DNA of 64,000 bases, taken from positions 19,892,931 to 19,956,930 of the forward strand of contig NC_059372.1 of the NCBI RefSeq assembly GCF_019703515.2. The letters are read 5' to 3'. Positions within the stretch are counted from its first letter, which is position 1, and every line of letters starts with the position of its first letter. The translations under genes and the position numbers were made by a program. Source of the stretch: Myxocyprinus asiaticus (Eukaryota > Chordata > Actinopteri > Cypriniformes > Catostomidae). Below are positions 9,432 to 20,249 of this stretch, in pieces. The notes beneath the pieces are model-generated. The model had not been told where the DNA came from, searched no databases, and saw only the letters and a list, made by a program, of their open reading frames with translations.

Positions 9432-9955
9432 GCCTACATCAGGGGAGTCGTCCCCTAGAAGATTATGTGGAGGACTTCTGCGCTCTGGCCTGCCGGGTAG
9501 ACTTTAATGAAATAGCCCTCAAGGACATTTTCCGGGCAGGTTTGAGTAAGCCGGTTTCCTCCCTGATGCCTGGCGGTCTGGGTACTTATGGCCTGGCTCA
9601 GTATATCGACCTTGCCCTGCAGATTGTTGGTTCTACGTTCACTGTAGGGGAGGCGGATGCCGAGCCTGAGTCCCACTTCATGGCCGCCAAGCCAGAGTTC
9701 CACATCATGGCCACCGAGCCAGAGTTCCACGTCATGGCCGCCGAGCCAGAGTTCCACGTCATGGCCGCCGAGCCAGAGTTCCACGTCATGGCCGCCCAGC
9801 CAGAGTTCCACGTCATGGCCACAGAGCCAGAGTTCCACGTCATGGCCGCCGAGCCAGATTTCCACGTCATGGCCGCCGAGCCAGATTTCCACGTCATGGC
9901 CGCCAAGCCAGAGTTCCTCATCATGGTCACTGAGCTAGTGCCATCTTTATCCACG
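9432..9955 (+). pseudogene. Inverted gag block with nine 27-bp repeats
   Basis: The plus strand encodes PLEDYVEDFCALACRVDFNE, then AQYIDLALQIVGSTFTVGE, a gag-like domain shared with the minus-strand gags at 59.8 kb and 45.2 kb. It is followed by nine 9-residue units of the form MAAEPEFHV. The 27-bp repeat keeps several frames open, so the antisense frames here are artefacts. Relative to the proline-rich part of the same element this block is inverted, and there is no start codon in context. Confidence 0.75.
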
Positions 9956-10597
9956 CAAAATACACATGACAGTGGACCTGACTCACTGAATATTCTCTTG
10001 ACTGTTTGAGGAAATTGAGCGCCTTTTTCGTTTCTTTTTGTGCTGTTCCGCCTACTGGATGGAGTTTGTTTTGTGTAGTATCATTTCTTCGGGATAGTTG
10101 TGGATGAATCTGCACGTTTTTGGTGCTTATGCCTCCTGTTGGCTGGAGTTGGTTTTGTGGAATATTTCTTGCAGGACATTGGAGTGAGTTTGACTGCCCG
10201 AAGAACTGAATGACCCCTTTTTTTTTTGGTGCTGGTTCCGCTAGTGGCTGGAGCTTGTGAATGAATCTACACATTTTGTTGTGTTTATTCTGCTTATTAG
10301 CTGGAGTTTGTTTTATAGATTATTTTCTGTAATGTAATTCTGTCTCACAAAATTTGTATAGAAGCACCGGACTTGAGCAATCCTACGGCAAAGTTGTCAC
10401 GGGGCTCTCGTAGGCATACATGGACTGTTTGAGTTTAGAGGGTTGGACGCCGGTTGGCACTGTCATGCGTTGGGTTAATGTGCATGTTTTTCTTTTTTCT
10501 GTTTATTTGGTTCGGGGTTTGATTGTTGCACTAATGTTGGAATGTGGTTTTATAATTTTGTTTTTGACACACAATCTATTTTTTTTAATATGTCAAA

Positions 10598-13500
10598 ATG
10601 TCAAACGTTAATATGAGGGGATTGTCTCTCTCCATGTGGAATGTGAATGGGTTGGGGCATCCCATAAAAAGAAGGAAGGTTATTTCTTTTCTTAGACATA
10701 AGAAATATGATATAGTGTTTCTTCAAGAAACGCATCTTTCCCCGCAGGAAGCTGAAAAATTTGGGAAGATATGGGGTGGACATGTTTTCTTTAGTGCTGG
10801 CTCAAGTAAGAGCAGGGGAGTCATTACATTGATAAGTAAACATCTACAATTCAAATGTCTCAAACAGATAAAAGATAAATTAGGAAGAGTCATTATTGTT
10901 TCAGGGGCAAAGGTTGATTTTGGCTAATATTTATGCACCTAACGCTGATGATCAAGGCTTTTTTATGGATCTTGAAGGGATGTTGCAAGCCGCTGGAACC
11001 CCTCATGATATAATATTGGGAGGAGACTTTAATCATTTGTTGGACTCAGTCCTTGATCATAGTGAAGCAAAAGTGTGTAAGCTCCCTAGAGCAACATTGA
11101 CGCTTCGCAGGATGTGTAAATATCTTGGTCTTACAGATATTTGGAGACTTCTGAAGACATCTGGTAGGGACTTAAAAATTTTTTCATCAGTCCATAAGAT
11201 TTATTCTAGAATAGTTTTTTTTATATACTGTATATATCTAAGTCCCTAATTTCATCTATTGTTCTTTGCTCAATTGGAAATATCTTAGTCTCAGATCACA
11301 TCCTGGTGAGTTTAGAGGTGTTGCCACATACGGAGAAAAAGAAATCATATAGTTGGCACTTTAATGTATCCCTTTTGCAAAATCCTGAATTCCAACAAAT
11401 GTTAAAGGCTGAAATCAAGGTTTATATGGAGACCAACTGGTCCTCAGTATCCTCTGTGGGCATGGCTTGGGAGGCACTTAAGGCGGTTCTTAGGGGCCGG
11501 ATCATACAGTATGCCTCATTCATCAAAAAATACAAAGCATGAGTTGGAAGGGAATATTAAAAATGCCAAGGCAGAGCTGAAGTGCCAAATGTCATCTGAT
11601 GGCCTGAGAGAATTGACCCGACTGAAATACAGGTACAAAACTATTTTGTCGTGGAAGGTGGAGTTTTGGCTATTCAGGGCAAGACAGTCATACCTTGAGT
11701 CTAGATACATAAAACAGAGAGAGTCTTTTTCTACCATTCCCTCAGTGAAATCTGCTGGTGGTGAAATATTTACCTCGGCCATTGATATTAATAATGCCTT
11801 TAAAGAATTCTTGATCTTTATAGTTCCACGTCTTCGTCTACTGATGAAGATATTAGAAACTTTGTGGAACCATTAGAAATCCTTAAACTGACAACTGAGC
11901 AAAAAATTCTCATGATTCTGAGATAACCTTGGAGGAGCTTGGCGAGGTAATTAAGTCCTTGCCTACAGGCAAGGCACTGGGGCCGGATGGCTTTGTTGCT
12001 GAATTTTTTAGATCTTATGCTACAGAACTGGCTCCACTTTTGTTAGAAGTTTATATGGAATCATTAAAGAATGGAAAGCTTCCGCTAACCATGACACAAG
12101 CCCGGATTGATCTGATTCATAAAAAGGACAAAGATCCAAGTGAGTGTTAGAGTTACCGTCCAATTTCCCTGATCCAGCTAGACGTAAAAATACTGTCAAA
12201 ATTTGGCTAATCGATTGAGTAAAGTTATGACTTCTCTTATACATATAGATCAGGTGGGGTTTATTCGGGGCTGTAGCTCTTCTGATAACATTAGGCGTTT
12301 CATCAATATCATATGGTCAGTGGCGAATAATCAGACTCCGGATAGGGGCACCCGACAGGGTTACCCTCTTTCCCCATTATTGTTCTGTCTTTCCCTGGAA
12401 CCATTAGCAGCCACGATAAGGAAGGAGGATGATTTTCCAGGGGTGGTGGCAGGAGGTATGGCGCATAAGCTTTTGCTTTACGCAGATGATATTTTATTAT
12501 TCATCTCCGACCCTACTAGATCTATGCCTTGCCTCCACAGAATTATTAACTCCTTTTCTAAGTTCTCAGGATACAGAGTCAATTGGTCTAAATCCGAAGC
12601 TTTGGCTCTGACAGCGTACTGCCCAGTAACAGCTTTTCAGCTGGGCGCCTTCCAGTGGCCCAAACAGGGCATTAAGTATTTGGCCATTTTATTCCCAGAA
12701 AATTTGTGTGATTTAGTTAGAGTTAATTTTGACCCCTTAATTAAAAGGTTTTCGAGTGATGTGAGCAGGTGGGCTTCATTACATTTATCTATGATTGGGA
12801 AGGTTAATGTTATTAAAATAAATTGTATTCCAAAATTCAACTACCTACTACAGTCTCTCCCCATTGAAGTTCCCCTCTTTTATTTTAAACAATTTAATAG
12901 TATAGCTTAATCCTTTATCTGGAATGGTAAACATCCTCGGATGCATTTTAACAAGTTACACAGGCCAAATGACAAAGGTGGTTTAGGTCTCACCAAAGAT
13001 TTTGTTTTACTATTATGCTTTTGATCTCAGACATTTGGCGCATTGGTCGCTTCCACCTGAGAGAGCTCCTTCCTGGCTCTTTATTGAGCAGGAGGTCCTT
13101 GCCCCTAACTTGCCATTGCAAAGTCTTTCTACCAAGCTGCCCAGAGAAGTAAAGACACATCCCGTTATCTCGCACATGCATTTAGTGTGGACAAAAGTTT
13201 CTCGCGTGTTCAATTCGGACATTTATGTAAATGTTGCTGCAAGTATTTGGTTAAACCCTAAATTGTACATTAACAAGTCCCCTTTTTGCTGGACAGAATG
13301 GATTGAGAAGGGTGTTACTATGCTGGGTGACCTGTATGAAAATGGAGCGTTGAGATCCTTTAAAAATATTATACAGCGGATTGGGATTCCCAGATCTCTA
13401 TTCTTCAGGTACTTACATCTGCGCCATCTACTTTGTACCACCTTTATAGTACACAGCCCCCTAAAGTGGCAGACACTCTTGAGATGGTGCTTGCTGCTTT

Positions 13501-14176
13501 TAGAAAAGGTCATGAAGCTTCAGCGTACTATTCCTGGCTAATTTAGAGTCTAGGGGATGGGGTTTTAACATCTCTTAAGAAGTTATGGGAGAGAGACTTG
13601 AATTTAGTACTGGAAGATGGAGAATGGGGTAGGATTTTTAAAAATGTGAAGTCTATGTCTAGGGATGCAAGGGTGCACCTCATTCAATTTAAGATTCTGC
13701 ATCGTTTTTATTGGATTCCTTCTAGATTGTTTAGGCTTGGCCTTAAAGACACACCTACTTGCTGGCGATGCCAGTTGGAGGATGGGGACATAGCCCATGT
13801 TTTTTGGTCCTGTACTAAGATTCAAGTGTTTTGGTCGGGGGTTCAGAGTTTTATCTGTGAGATCTTGGGCACTCAGATTTTATTCTGCCCCAGACATTGG
13901 GGCGGGCGGGGCAGGTGATGGGGTGGGTATTAATATAATAAATAAGCATATAAAAAACTGGGTCCTTTCCTGCGTGATGATCGGCAGGTGATACTTAAGG
14001 GATGGAAGTCGCCAGATGCACCGAGTTGGGCAGAGTGGCAGCATTTGAGGAGTTGTCACATAGATGGCTGGGCAGTTTGGGTGCTTATGGCAGGAAGAGG
14101 GGCATTTATTTGGCCTTTCTGGAGGGTTGACGGGGAGGAGCAGTGGAGAGGGACAATTGGGTTGGAATTTATGTAA
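10598..14176 (+). pseudogene. L1 ORF2 (endonuclease, reverse transcriptase), frameshifted and internally deleted
   Basis: The AP-like endonuclease part shows MWNVNGLG, FLQETHLSP, ILANIYAPN and GGDFNHLLD. The RT part shows LPTGKALGPDGF, YRPISL, the palm text GTRQGYPLSPLLF and the catalytic LLYADD (about 12475-12492). The C-terminus has a CWRC...H.FWSC zinc-finger-like motif (about 13760-13812). Frameshifts occur near 10910, 11250, 11520 and 11900, and a TAG lies at 12148. About 60 codons of the RT fingers/palm are missing just before GTRQG (near 12340). It is not functional. Confidence 0.88.
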
Positions 14177-14430
14177 TTAATTAATATGTGGAATCCTTTT
14201 TCTTTTTTGTTTGGTTTATTTTTTTATGTCTTTTTATGTCATTGGGTATTTTCTTTGAACTATCTGTTTATTTGTGTGTCTGTTGTTATTCAGTGTCTGA
14301 CCACTGGGATGTATGTTGGGTGATGGGAGGGTGGGGGGGGGCATATATTGATAAAAGTTGATTCCGTGTTTTCATGTGTTGTTTGTGTTTGGAATCAATA
14401 AAAATTGTTAATGAAAAAAAAAAAAAAATT

Positions 14431-15014
14431 CATCATAAAAGTGGTCCATATTTCTTGTGCGGTATATTCCATGTCTTCTGAAGACATACGGAACTTTTAT
14501 GTGGCAATAGAACTAGGGTTGCCACCAGTCCTGTAAATATGGGATCGTCCCGTATTTAAAGATGAACATATTTGTCTCGTATTTAAGCTGGTCCAATGAC
14601 GTCATGGCAAAATCTTTAATGATCATTCATTTAAGCTTGATATACGTTGAAAATTTTGCCTACATTGGGTAGGGGACTGTCTGAAAAGTCCACACATTGT
14701 GCTAAGTCATGCCAAAATTGTGGAGGGTGTGGTAAGGGACCATCCGAAAATGTATTTTACAACTTCAAAAGAGGCAACCCTAAATAGAACTGACATTTAA
14801 GTCAATAATTACTTATACCACCCCCCCCCCCCCCACACACACACACACACACACACACACCCCACCCCAGTCAGTTCATTCTTCAACATTTCTCATTTTG
14901 TGTTCTACAGAAAAAACAAAGTCATGCGGGTTTGGAAAGGCATTGGAGTGGAACAACATAAATGATGACAGAATTTTTCATTTTCAATCATTTTTGGGTG
15001 AACTCTTCCTTTAA
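14431..15014. mobile_element. Foldback MITE, right part (split by L1)
   Basis: Resumes after the L1 duplication and ends TTTTTGGGTGAACTCTTCCTTTAA, the right terminus of the family. The interior has a C-run followed by a (CA)n tract at 14819-14870. It ends 58 bp from the cacnb3 exon at 15072. Confidence 0.75.
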
Positions 15015-15071
15015 TGCACAGCATTCAATAATGACTATTGATAATAACAATGATATGATTGTAGGTCAGAC

Positions 15072-15193
15072 CTCTGAGCTGCTTTCTGTTCCTGCCTGAT
15101 GCGCATGGCCTCCAGTTTAACAGGGCTTGGGATGAAGGCAATATCTGCCCCCTCTTTTACTAGCCTCCCAATCCACCAATCATTATTGTATTT
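15072..15193 (-). CDS. cacnb3: Calcium channel beta subunit, SH3-domain exon ([13 protein letters not shown])
   Basis: 122 nt, acceptor ATCATACAG and donor GTCTGA. It encodes [20 protein letters not shown], then [27 protein letters not shown] is the SH3 signature of beta subunits, and ADIAFIPSP is closest to CACNB3 (GDIAFIPSP; the others read CEVGF or CEIGF). It enters in phase 0 and leaves with two bases of an Arg codon. Confidence 0.94.
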
Positions 15194-15293
15194 CTGTATG
15201 ATTGGAAAAAATGTGTTCAGTGCATCAACAAACACTAAACCAAACATAAACTTAATTCCTTTAAACGACCTTCAGTTATTGCACAAATCACAC

Positions 15294-15416
15294 CTCTTTT
15301 ATATGTAGAAAATCTTTGGTTTCAAAGTTGATGGCAGCACCCTGAACCGGACAGTCTTCATCTAGAGCCCCGCAGTAGCTGACATTGGTTCTCACTGCAA
15401 ATGCCACAGGCTTGAT
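15294..15416 (-). CDS. cacnb3: Calcium channel beta subunit, SH3-domain exon ([20 protein letters not shown])
   Basis: 41 codons, phase 0 both ends, acceptor TTTTTGCAG and donor GTGTGA. It encodes [20 protein letters not shown], then [20 protein letters not shown]. The [20 protein letters not shown] wording is the CACNB3 pattern. This forms the first strands of the SH3-like domain. Confidence 0.94.
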
Positions 15417-15504
15417 CTGCAAAAACAAAGCAGAAAAACTTCTCTGAGTCAATGCAAATAAAGATGTGTAGTAAATTACCATGTAACTGTTCAAGTTAGT
15501 GCAC

Positions 15505-15624
15505 CTTGGCTCTCTCGAGCTGCTGCAAGGCCTGGCGCTCGGCCTCACGCCGAGACGCCTCCTTGTCCTCCTCCAGGGACAGGTCGGAATCCGATGGTCT
15601 ACTCGTGTAGGAATCAGCTGAACC
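15505..15624 (-). CDS. cacnb3: Calcium channel beta subunit, N-terminal conserved exon ([14 protein letters not shown])
   Basis: 40 codons, acceptor ATATGGCAG and donor GTGCAC. It encodes [20 protein letters not shown], then [20 protein letters not shown], the start of the region common to all beta subunits. It is preceded by an 8.7-kb first intron (15625-24279) full of repeats. The donor GTGCAC is weaker than consensus. Confidence 0.93.
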
Positions 15625-15782
15625 CTGCCATATATGGGGGGGGGGGGGGGGGGATATAATTAGATGAAGAGAGAGAGAGACAGAGAACCAAATGGTACCT
15701 GAACTAATTTTAAATGCAGATCTTATGTACACTGGTCAAAGGCAAGCCTGACATAATATCATTCCTCAGTGAGTACTAAATT

Positions 15783-16317
15783 TAAAGGGATAGTTCATCC
15801 AAAAATGAAAATTCTTTCATCATTTACTCACCCTCATGCCCATTAACTCACCCTCATGCCATCCCAGATATGTATGACTTACTTTCTTCTGCTGAACACT
15901 AACAAAGATTTTTGAAGAATATTTCAGCTCTGCTTGTCCTTACAGTGCACATAAAGGCAGCATAAAAGTAATCCATATAAGTCCAGTAGTTAAATCCATA
16001 ACTTCAGAAGCGATATGATAAGTGTGGGTGAGAAACAGATCAATATTTAATTGATATAAATTCTTCTCCCTGCACAGTAGGTGGCGATGTGCTCTAAGAA
16101 ATAAAATCAACAAAAACAAAAGAAGAAGAATGTGAAAGTAGAGATTGATAGTAAAAAAGGACTTGAATATTGACCTGTTTTCACCCAGATTTATCATATC
16201 GCTTCTGAAGACAGATTTAATCACTGGAGTCATATGGGTTACTTTTATGCTGCCTTTATATCCTTTTAGTGAATAAATGATGAGAGAATTTTCATTTTTG
16301 GGTGAACTAACCCTTTA
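15783..16317. mobile_element. Complete cyprinid foldback MITE
   Basis: Left end TTAAAGGGATAGTTCATCCA, right end TTTTTGGGTGAACTAACCCTTTAA. The two halves are inverted copies of each other (CAGAAGCGATATGATAAGTG paired with ATCATATCGCTTCTGAAG), so the element can fold on itself. It lies in the first cacnb3 intron. A G-run at 15635-15653 precedes it. Confidence 0.85.
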
Positions 16318-17539
16318 ACTCTGTATTACAACATATCTGGTCTTAAAGCACTCCACTGTTTTTGTGAATTTTGGGTTGAGGAAATGTAACAGTGATCTCT
16401 TTATCCCTCACCCATCAAAACCTGCTTCTTCTCCACCCCCCCCCACATCCACATCCACATCCACAAATCCAGACTACAGTGAAGATATCATTTAAATATC
16501 AAAGGCAGCCGCAGGGTGCAGGCGTCTGCAGCTTCCACCATCGGAGGAGACAAAGAATAATTAAGCAGACACTGGCTAAGCTAAGATTCGAATGTGCAAT
16601 TAAAATATACCTCCCATCTAAATGAACATATTAATTAAAAGGCAGCTCTGCTGGGGGAGGGATCTCCATCACAAAGAAATCCTGAACAAACTTTCAGAGT
16701 TACCAAGAATAAATGAAAGAAAGGATAGAGCGAGGTAATGTGTAAGCAATAAGAGGTAGACAGATCATTTACAAACAAATGAAAACCACAGAAAGTAACA
16801 ATGAAACTTAATTAAGTTCTCCTTAATGTGGACACGTATTAAAACAAAACAGATATAACTGCAATTAGGTAGTTAATGCATGGATTTTATCCTGCTGTGT
16901 GACAAAGTAATTTTAAATATTACATGTAGTCTCTCGATTAATATTAGTCATAAAGCTACGTGCATAATTATTATAAAATAATTGATACTGTTTAAAATAG
17001 TTTACAAAATGCTGTTAAATGCACAAGGCCATGTCTTTGACAACACACAAATTTTGTATTCCATACACACAGTGTACATTAACTTTTTCAGATGACCTTA
17101 CAGACTAAGCAATTTTTCGCTCAGTATCTGGATCGATAGAGTAATGTAATCCTTTAAAAGACACAATACAAGGCGACCTCATCTGCTAAGAGTGTTTCCA
17201 CAACACCTCATCTGATATTCCACTTACAACACACATTCTAACCATCCCAGAAAAGGTTGTGTACATTGCTTATGTAAGGAGAATAATGCTGCATGACCCC
17301 AACAGCCGGGCATATCACTATAAAGAAGTCTACTGTAAAGTCTGCGTTTTTTTTAAATGTGTATGTCGTCAGCAACATAGCATCCTTAAGCATTATTTTT
17401 CACAATATCCCCTTAATACACACAATGGGGTCCAGAACTCACTGGTAAAAATGCTTGTGTTTTGCATTTTTCTAATCTAACAAACATTTTACTTAAAATT
17501 AAGTGAAAAGTTGAACTGATCATTTAACATGAATTCCAT
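16318..17539. other. First-intron sequence, no feature recognised
   Basis: A pyrimidine/C-rich stretch at 16425-16470 and otherwise AT-rich sequence. I find no coding homology or clear transposon termini here. Confidence 0.6.
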
Positions 17540-17895
17540 AGTTTCCTGTTTGGTATGTCCACCATTCTGTAATCACAGCATGCATTAGACCTGGCATGGA
17601 CTCCAAAAGTTTGTGCAAAACTATTCCAGCATGATTCGATAATGTCCTAAAGACCATCTTGTGTGCTTCAGTGGAAACATGGAAATCTGACCTTTTGTAC
17701 AAAGGAGTTAACATTGTTAATATCATAAATTTGTTTACATTTGATTAGTGACCTAGAAAGAGTGCAGAATCTTCCATATTTTCTCATTCATTTTACATCA
17801 GTTTATTTGTTTAAAATGATTAAATATCCATAAGCTTATTTCCAGCTTCAAGCTTTATGATTTTCAATGTGGTATCAAACCTTTGGACCCCACTA
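17540..17895. mobile_element. Tc1-like non-autonomous element (relative of 6497-6911)
   Basis: Right end TAGTGGGGTCCAAAGGTTTG next to TA (read inward). The interior GGCATGGACTCCAAAAGTTTGTGC is the inverted counterpart of sequence in 6497-6911. The left boundary is uncertain. Confidence 0.6.
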
Positions 17896-18581
17896 TATAT
17901 TTAGCAACCCTTAACACTTAATTTTTCAGCAGTCACTTTACTAGTGTATAAAGGCATTGTATTTAGCATTTTCTTTCAAGTACTGTGCGTCGCTGGAGGC
18001 AATTACTTAAGTTAAATGCAGGGCTGCCAACATTCATACTTACAATTTGTTGCGTAACTCAGCAATAGCAGCACACAACCAAAAGCGGGCATCAATTCAA
18101 TGAACCTCCAAATGGCTTGTTAGATAACAGTCATTCATTCTCTTACTTTCATGCCCAATTTTCATTCATTTTGTCAGAATCTGATTCACAGTCTCCTGAA
18201 TGCCTGCTGCAATGTTTAAAATGAACAGCATGGAAATATGTTTGGAAGGAGTGAACCTGATTTTGGTACGGAGAGTGCAGAGAGAGAGAGGGGTCTGGGT
18301 GGGTGGGAGTCCACAAGAAACAACAACATTCATCATTCAAACACACATGCATAGACATACGATGAAATAAAGAGATACAATGGTGCAGTTTTTGCATTCT
18401 GTTACAACAATACAACCAATATCAGAAAGGAAAGCTATGTTGATTGGTTATAAAGCCCAAGCAGTCCATCTCTGCATTATCCATTCTAACACAAGAAAAG
18501 GTGTGATTCTCGACTACCATGACATATCAACAGCTTGCAACCGTATATGTTTTTCTTACACTGTAAAAATGTTTTGTCAGG
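17896..18581. other. First-intron sequence, no feature recognised
   Basis: No open reading frame with recognised homology and no transposon termini. It contains a short GA-rich run near 18280. Confidence 0.55.
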
Positions 18582-18633
18582 TAACCTAAAAATGTGCTTT
18601 ATGTGGTAACATCTAAATAAACCGGTTTTATTT

Positions 18634-18968
18634 AAAGGGATAGTTCACCCAAAAATGAAAATTCTCTCATCATTTATTCACCCTCATGCCATCCCAGATA
18701 TGTATGACTTTCTTTCTTCTGCAGAACACAAATAAAGATTTTTAAAAGAATATCTCAGCTCTGTACAGGGTCTGAGATTCTAGGGTCTATACAATGCAAG
18801 TGAATGGTGATCAGACCTTTGTAGCTTCAAAAATGGAAGGGAAAATGAAAGTAATCCATATGACTCCAGTGGTTAAATCCATATCTTCAGAAGCAATATG
18901 ATAGATGTGTGTGAGAAACAGATCAAAATGTAAGCCCTTTTTTTACTCTAAATCTCCTCTTTCACTTT
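18634..18968. mobile_element. Truncated foldback MITE (left half)
   Basis: Begins TTAAAGGGATAGTTCACCC and runs through the typical interior to AAACAGATCAAAATGTAAG, then stops where LINE-like sequence begins. The right half is missing. Confidence 0.75.
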
Positions 18969-19180
18969 TACATCTGAAAGCCACATGTGCATACCTAAAA
19001 TCATTTCTGCAGAGCCCACTAGAAGCCTGCGGTCGGCTAAGGAACATCGCCTTGTTGTACCAACACAAAGAGGCATCAAAATAGTTTCCCGGACTTTCGG
19101 CTTCATTATACCACGTTGGTGGTATGACCTTCCCAACTCCATCCGTGAAGCTGACTCACTTTCAAAAAATGGCTAAAAAC
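18950..19180 (+). pseudogene. LINE reverse-transcriptase C-terminal fragment
   Basis: The plus-strand frame encodes TRSLRSAKEHRLVVPTQRGI, then WWYDLPNSIREADS. This matches the post-RT segment typical of L2/CR1-type LINEs (pattern SLRSS..LL.VPR....G.R.F....P.LWN.LP..IR). Only about 60 codons remain. Confidence 0.5.
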
Positions 19181-19189
19181 ACATCAAAA

Positions 19190-19800
19190 CCCGGGAAGGA
19201 GGAGGGATGCACCATAGTAGAGTCCTCGCCACTATCATCCACCCCAACGGAGCAGCCGTGGCCATCCGCCAGGGGGACGGAGGAGCCCGGCTGCCTGAGA
19301 GCAGAGGAACGGCCGCTGACCGCGAGGGGAGGAGGGGCTCCTAGCTGACCGCCTGGAGCGGTCAGGGCCGCTACCAGGGGCGGAGGAGACCCCTACAAGC
19401 TGCTAAAATGCTGAGGGTTGAGAGAGGACCACCGATCGTGAGTGGGGAGGAGATCCTGGCCGACCACCTGGGGGAGACCCCTTCCGTCCACCGAAAATGC
19501 GGCGGGGCGTTCCGTCCGAAAGGGGCTGGAGGACTGCCTCCGATCTGCCCAGGAAGGTGCGGCTGTCGTCTACTAGAGGGTGGAGGAGTGGCTGAGGACC
19601 AGGCTACGGCATATCGGAGAACCAGCGAGTACGTTTTTTTTTCTCTCTCTCTACTCTCTCTCCCGCTGTCGCTCTGTGTTGGTCTTTCCCTCTTGTTTTT
19701 TTTTTTTTTTGTTGTTGTTGTTGTTTTTTCTCTCCCCTTGTCACCCTCCCAGGTCCAAAGAGGTGGGGATGACCTGCCAGCAGGCGGGGCCGGAAATTAT
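19190..19800. other. GC-rich segment of unknown origin
   Basis: GC-rich text (GGAGGAGGGATGCACCATAG, CGGCGGGGCGTTCCGTCCG) is followed by a T/CT-rich tract at 19625-19735. Its base composition is unlike the surrounding intron. Frames are open only because of composition, and no recognised domain is seen. It may be a captured or older retroelement leader. Confidence 0.4.
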
Positions 19801-20249
19801 TTACTTGAATAAAACCAGTTAATTTAGATGTTACCACATGAAGCACATTTTTAGGTTAAAGTTTTTTTGTGGAAATGCTTAAGATTACACAAGCGATAGG
19901 GTAGAATTATGTACCTAAAATAAGTTTGTTTTTTTTAAAACAGATTTCAAAACTTGTTTCCTGTCTCCAATTTTAAGATTTCCTTTAAATAATAAAAAAT
20001 AAATAAAGGTTGACTTCCTCGCAGTGATTTGGTCACTGTGAAGGTCATGGAGAAAGGTTTAAACTAGGGAAAATGAATGTCCTGGTTACTTTCGTAACCT
20101 CTGTTCTCTGATGGATGGAATGAGACGTTGTGTCAATGTAGTGACATTAGGGGTCACTCTTGGGAGCCCAAAAAAAACCTCTGGTCTTTGGAGACCAGAG
20201 GTGCAATTGGTACAATGAAGTAGGGGCTGTAAAACCTTCTTCATCTCAG

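Larger units (their letters stand above)
8327..9971 (-). mobile_element. Gag-only LTR element, rearranged, inserted in L1
   Basis: A complete LTR (8327-8811) is followed on the minus strand by a purine tract and a proline-rich gag part (about 8890-9430), then an inverted gag block on the plus strand (about 9432-9955), and finally only about 15 bp of the second LTR (ending ACACATGACA at 9971). The perfect 5-bp duplication GTGGA lies at 8322-8326 and 9972-9976. The empty site is visible in the other L1 copy near 55810 (GTGAGTGGACTGACTCACTG). It is the same family as the elements at 28908, 43195 and 58229. Confidence 0.85.
7314..14430 (+). mobile_element. L1/Tx1-clade LINE, near full length but broken, with nested LTR element
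   Basis: A 5' UTR from about 7314 is followed by ORF1 (7453 to about 8275), ORF2 (10598 to about 14176), a 3' UTR, AATAAA-type signals and a poly(A) run at 14414-14428. CATCATAAA flanks both ends as a short target-site duplication. A 1645-bp LTR element (8327-9971) sits between ORF1 and ORF2; without it the LINE is about 5.5 kb. A second, internally deleted copy at 54838-57300 confirms the order of parts. It lies antisense in the cacnb3 intron between the exons at 7083 and 15072. Confidence 0.9.
18582..19859. mobile_element. Composite element bounded by ~50-bp inverted repeats
   Basis: The left arm TAACCTAAAAATGTGCTTTA...TGGTAACATCTAAAT...GGTTTTAT (18582-18631) pairs with an inverted right arm at 19808-19859 with only a few mismatches. 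Between them lie part of a foldback MITE, a LINE RT fragment and a GC-rich segment of unknown origin. A stray copy of the arm-end text (GAATTAACTGGTTTTATTCA) also occurs near 23640. I do not recognise the superfamily. Confidence 0.6.

Noticed and set aside
9455..9954. Four overlapping long open frames on both strands
   Set aside because: The 27-bp repeat lacks stops in most frames, so all but the plus-strand gag-like frame are artefacts.
16392..16625. Small ORF in the first cacnb3 intron
   Set aside because: It begins in a C-rich low-complexity stretch and has no domain signature.
19190..19812. GC-rich host exon or CpG-island gene
   Set aside because: No splice sites or known domain are visible and it lies inside an inverted-repeat element; it is recorded as cargo of unknown origin instead.
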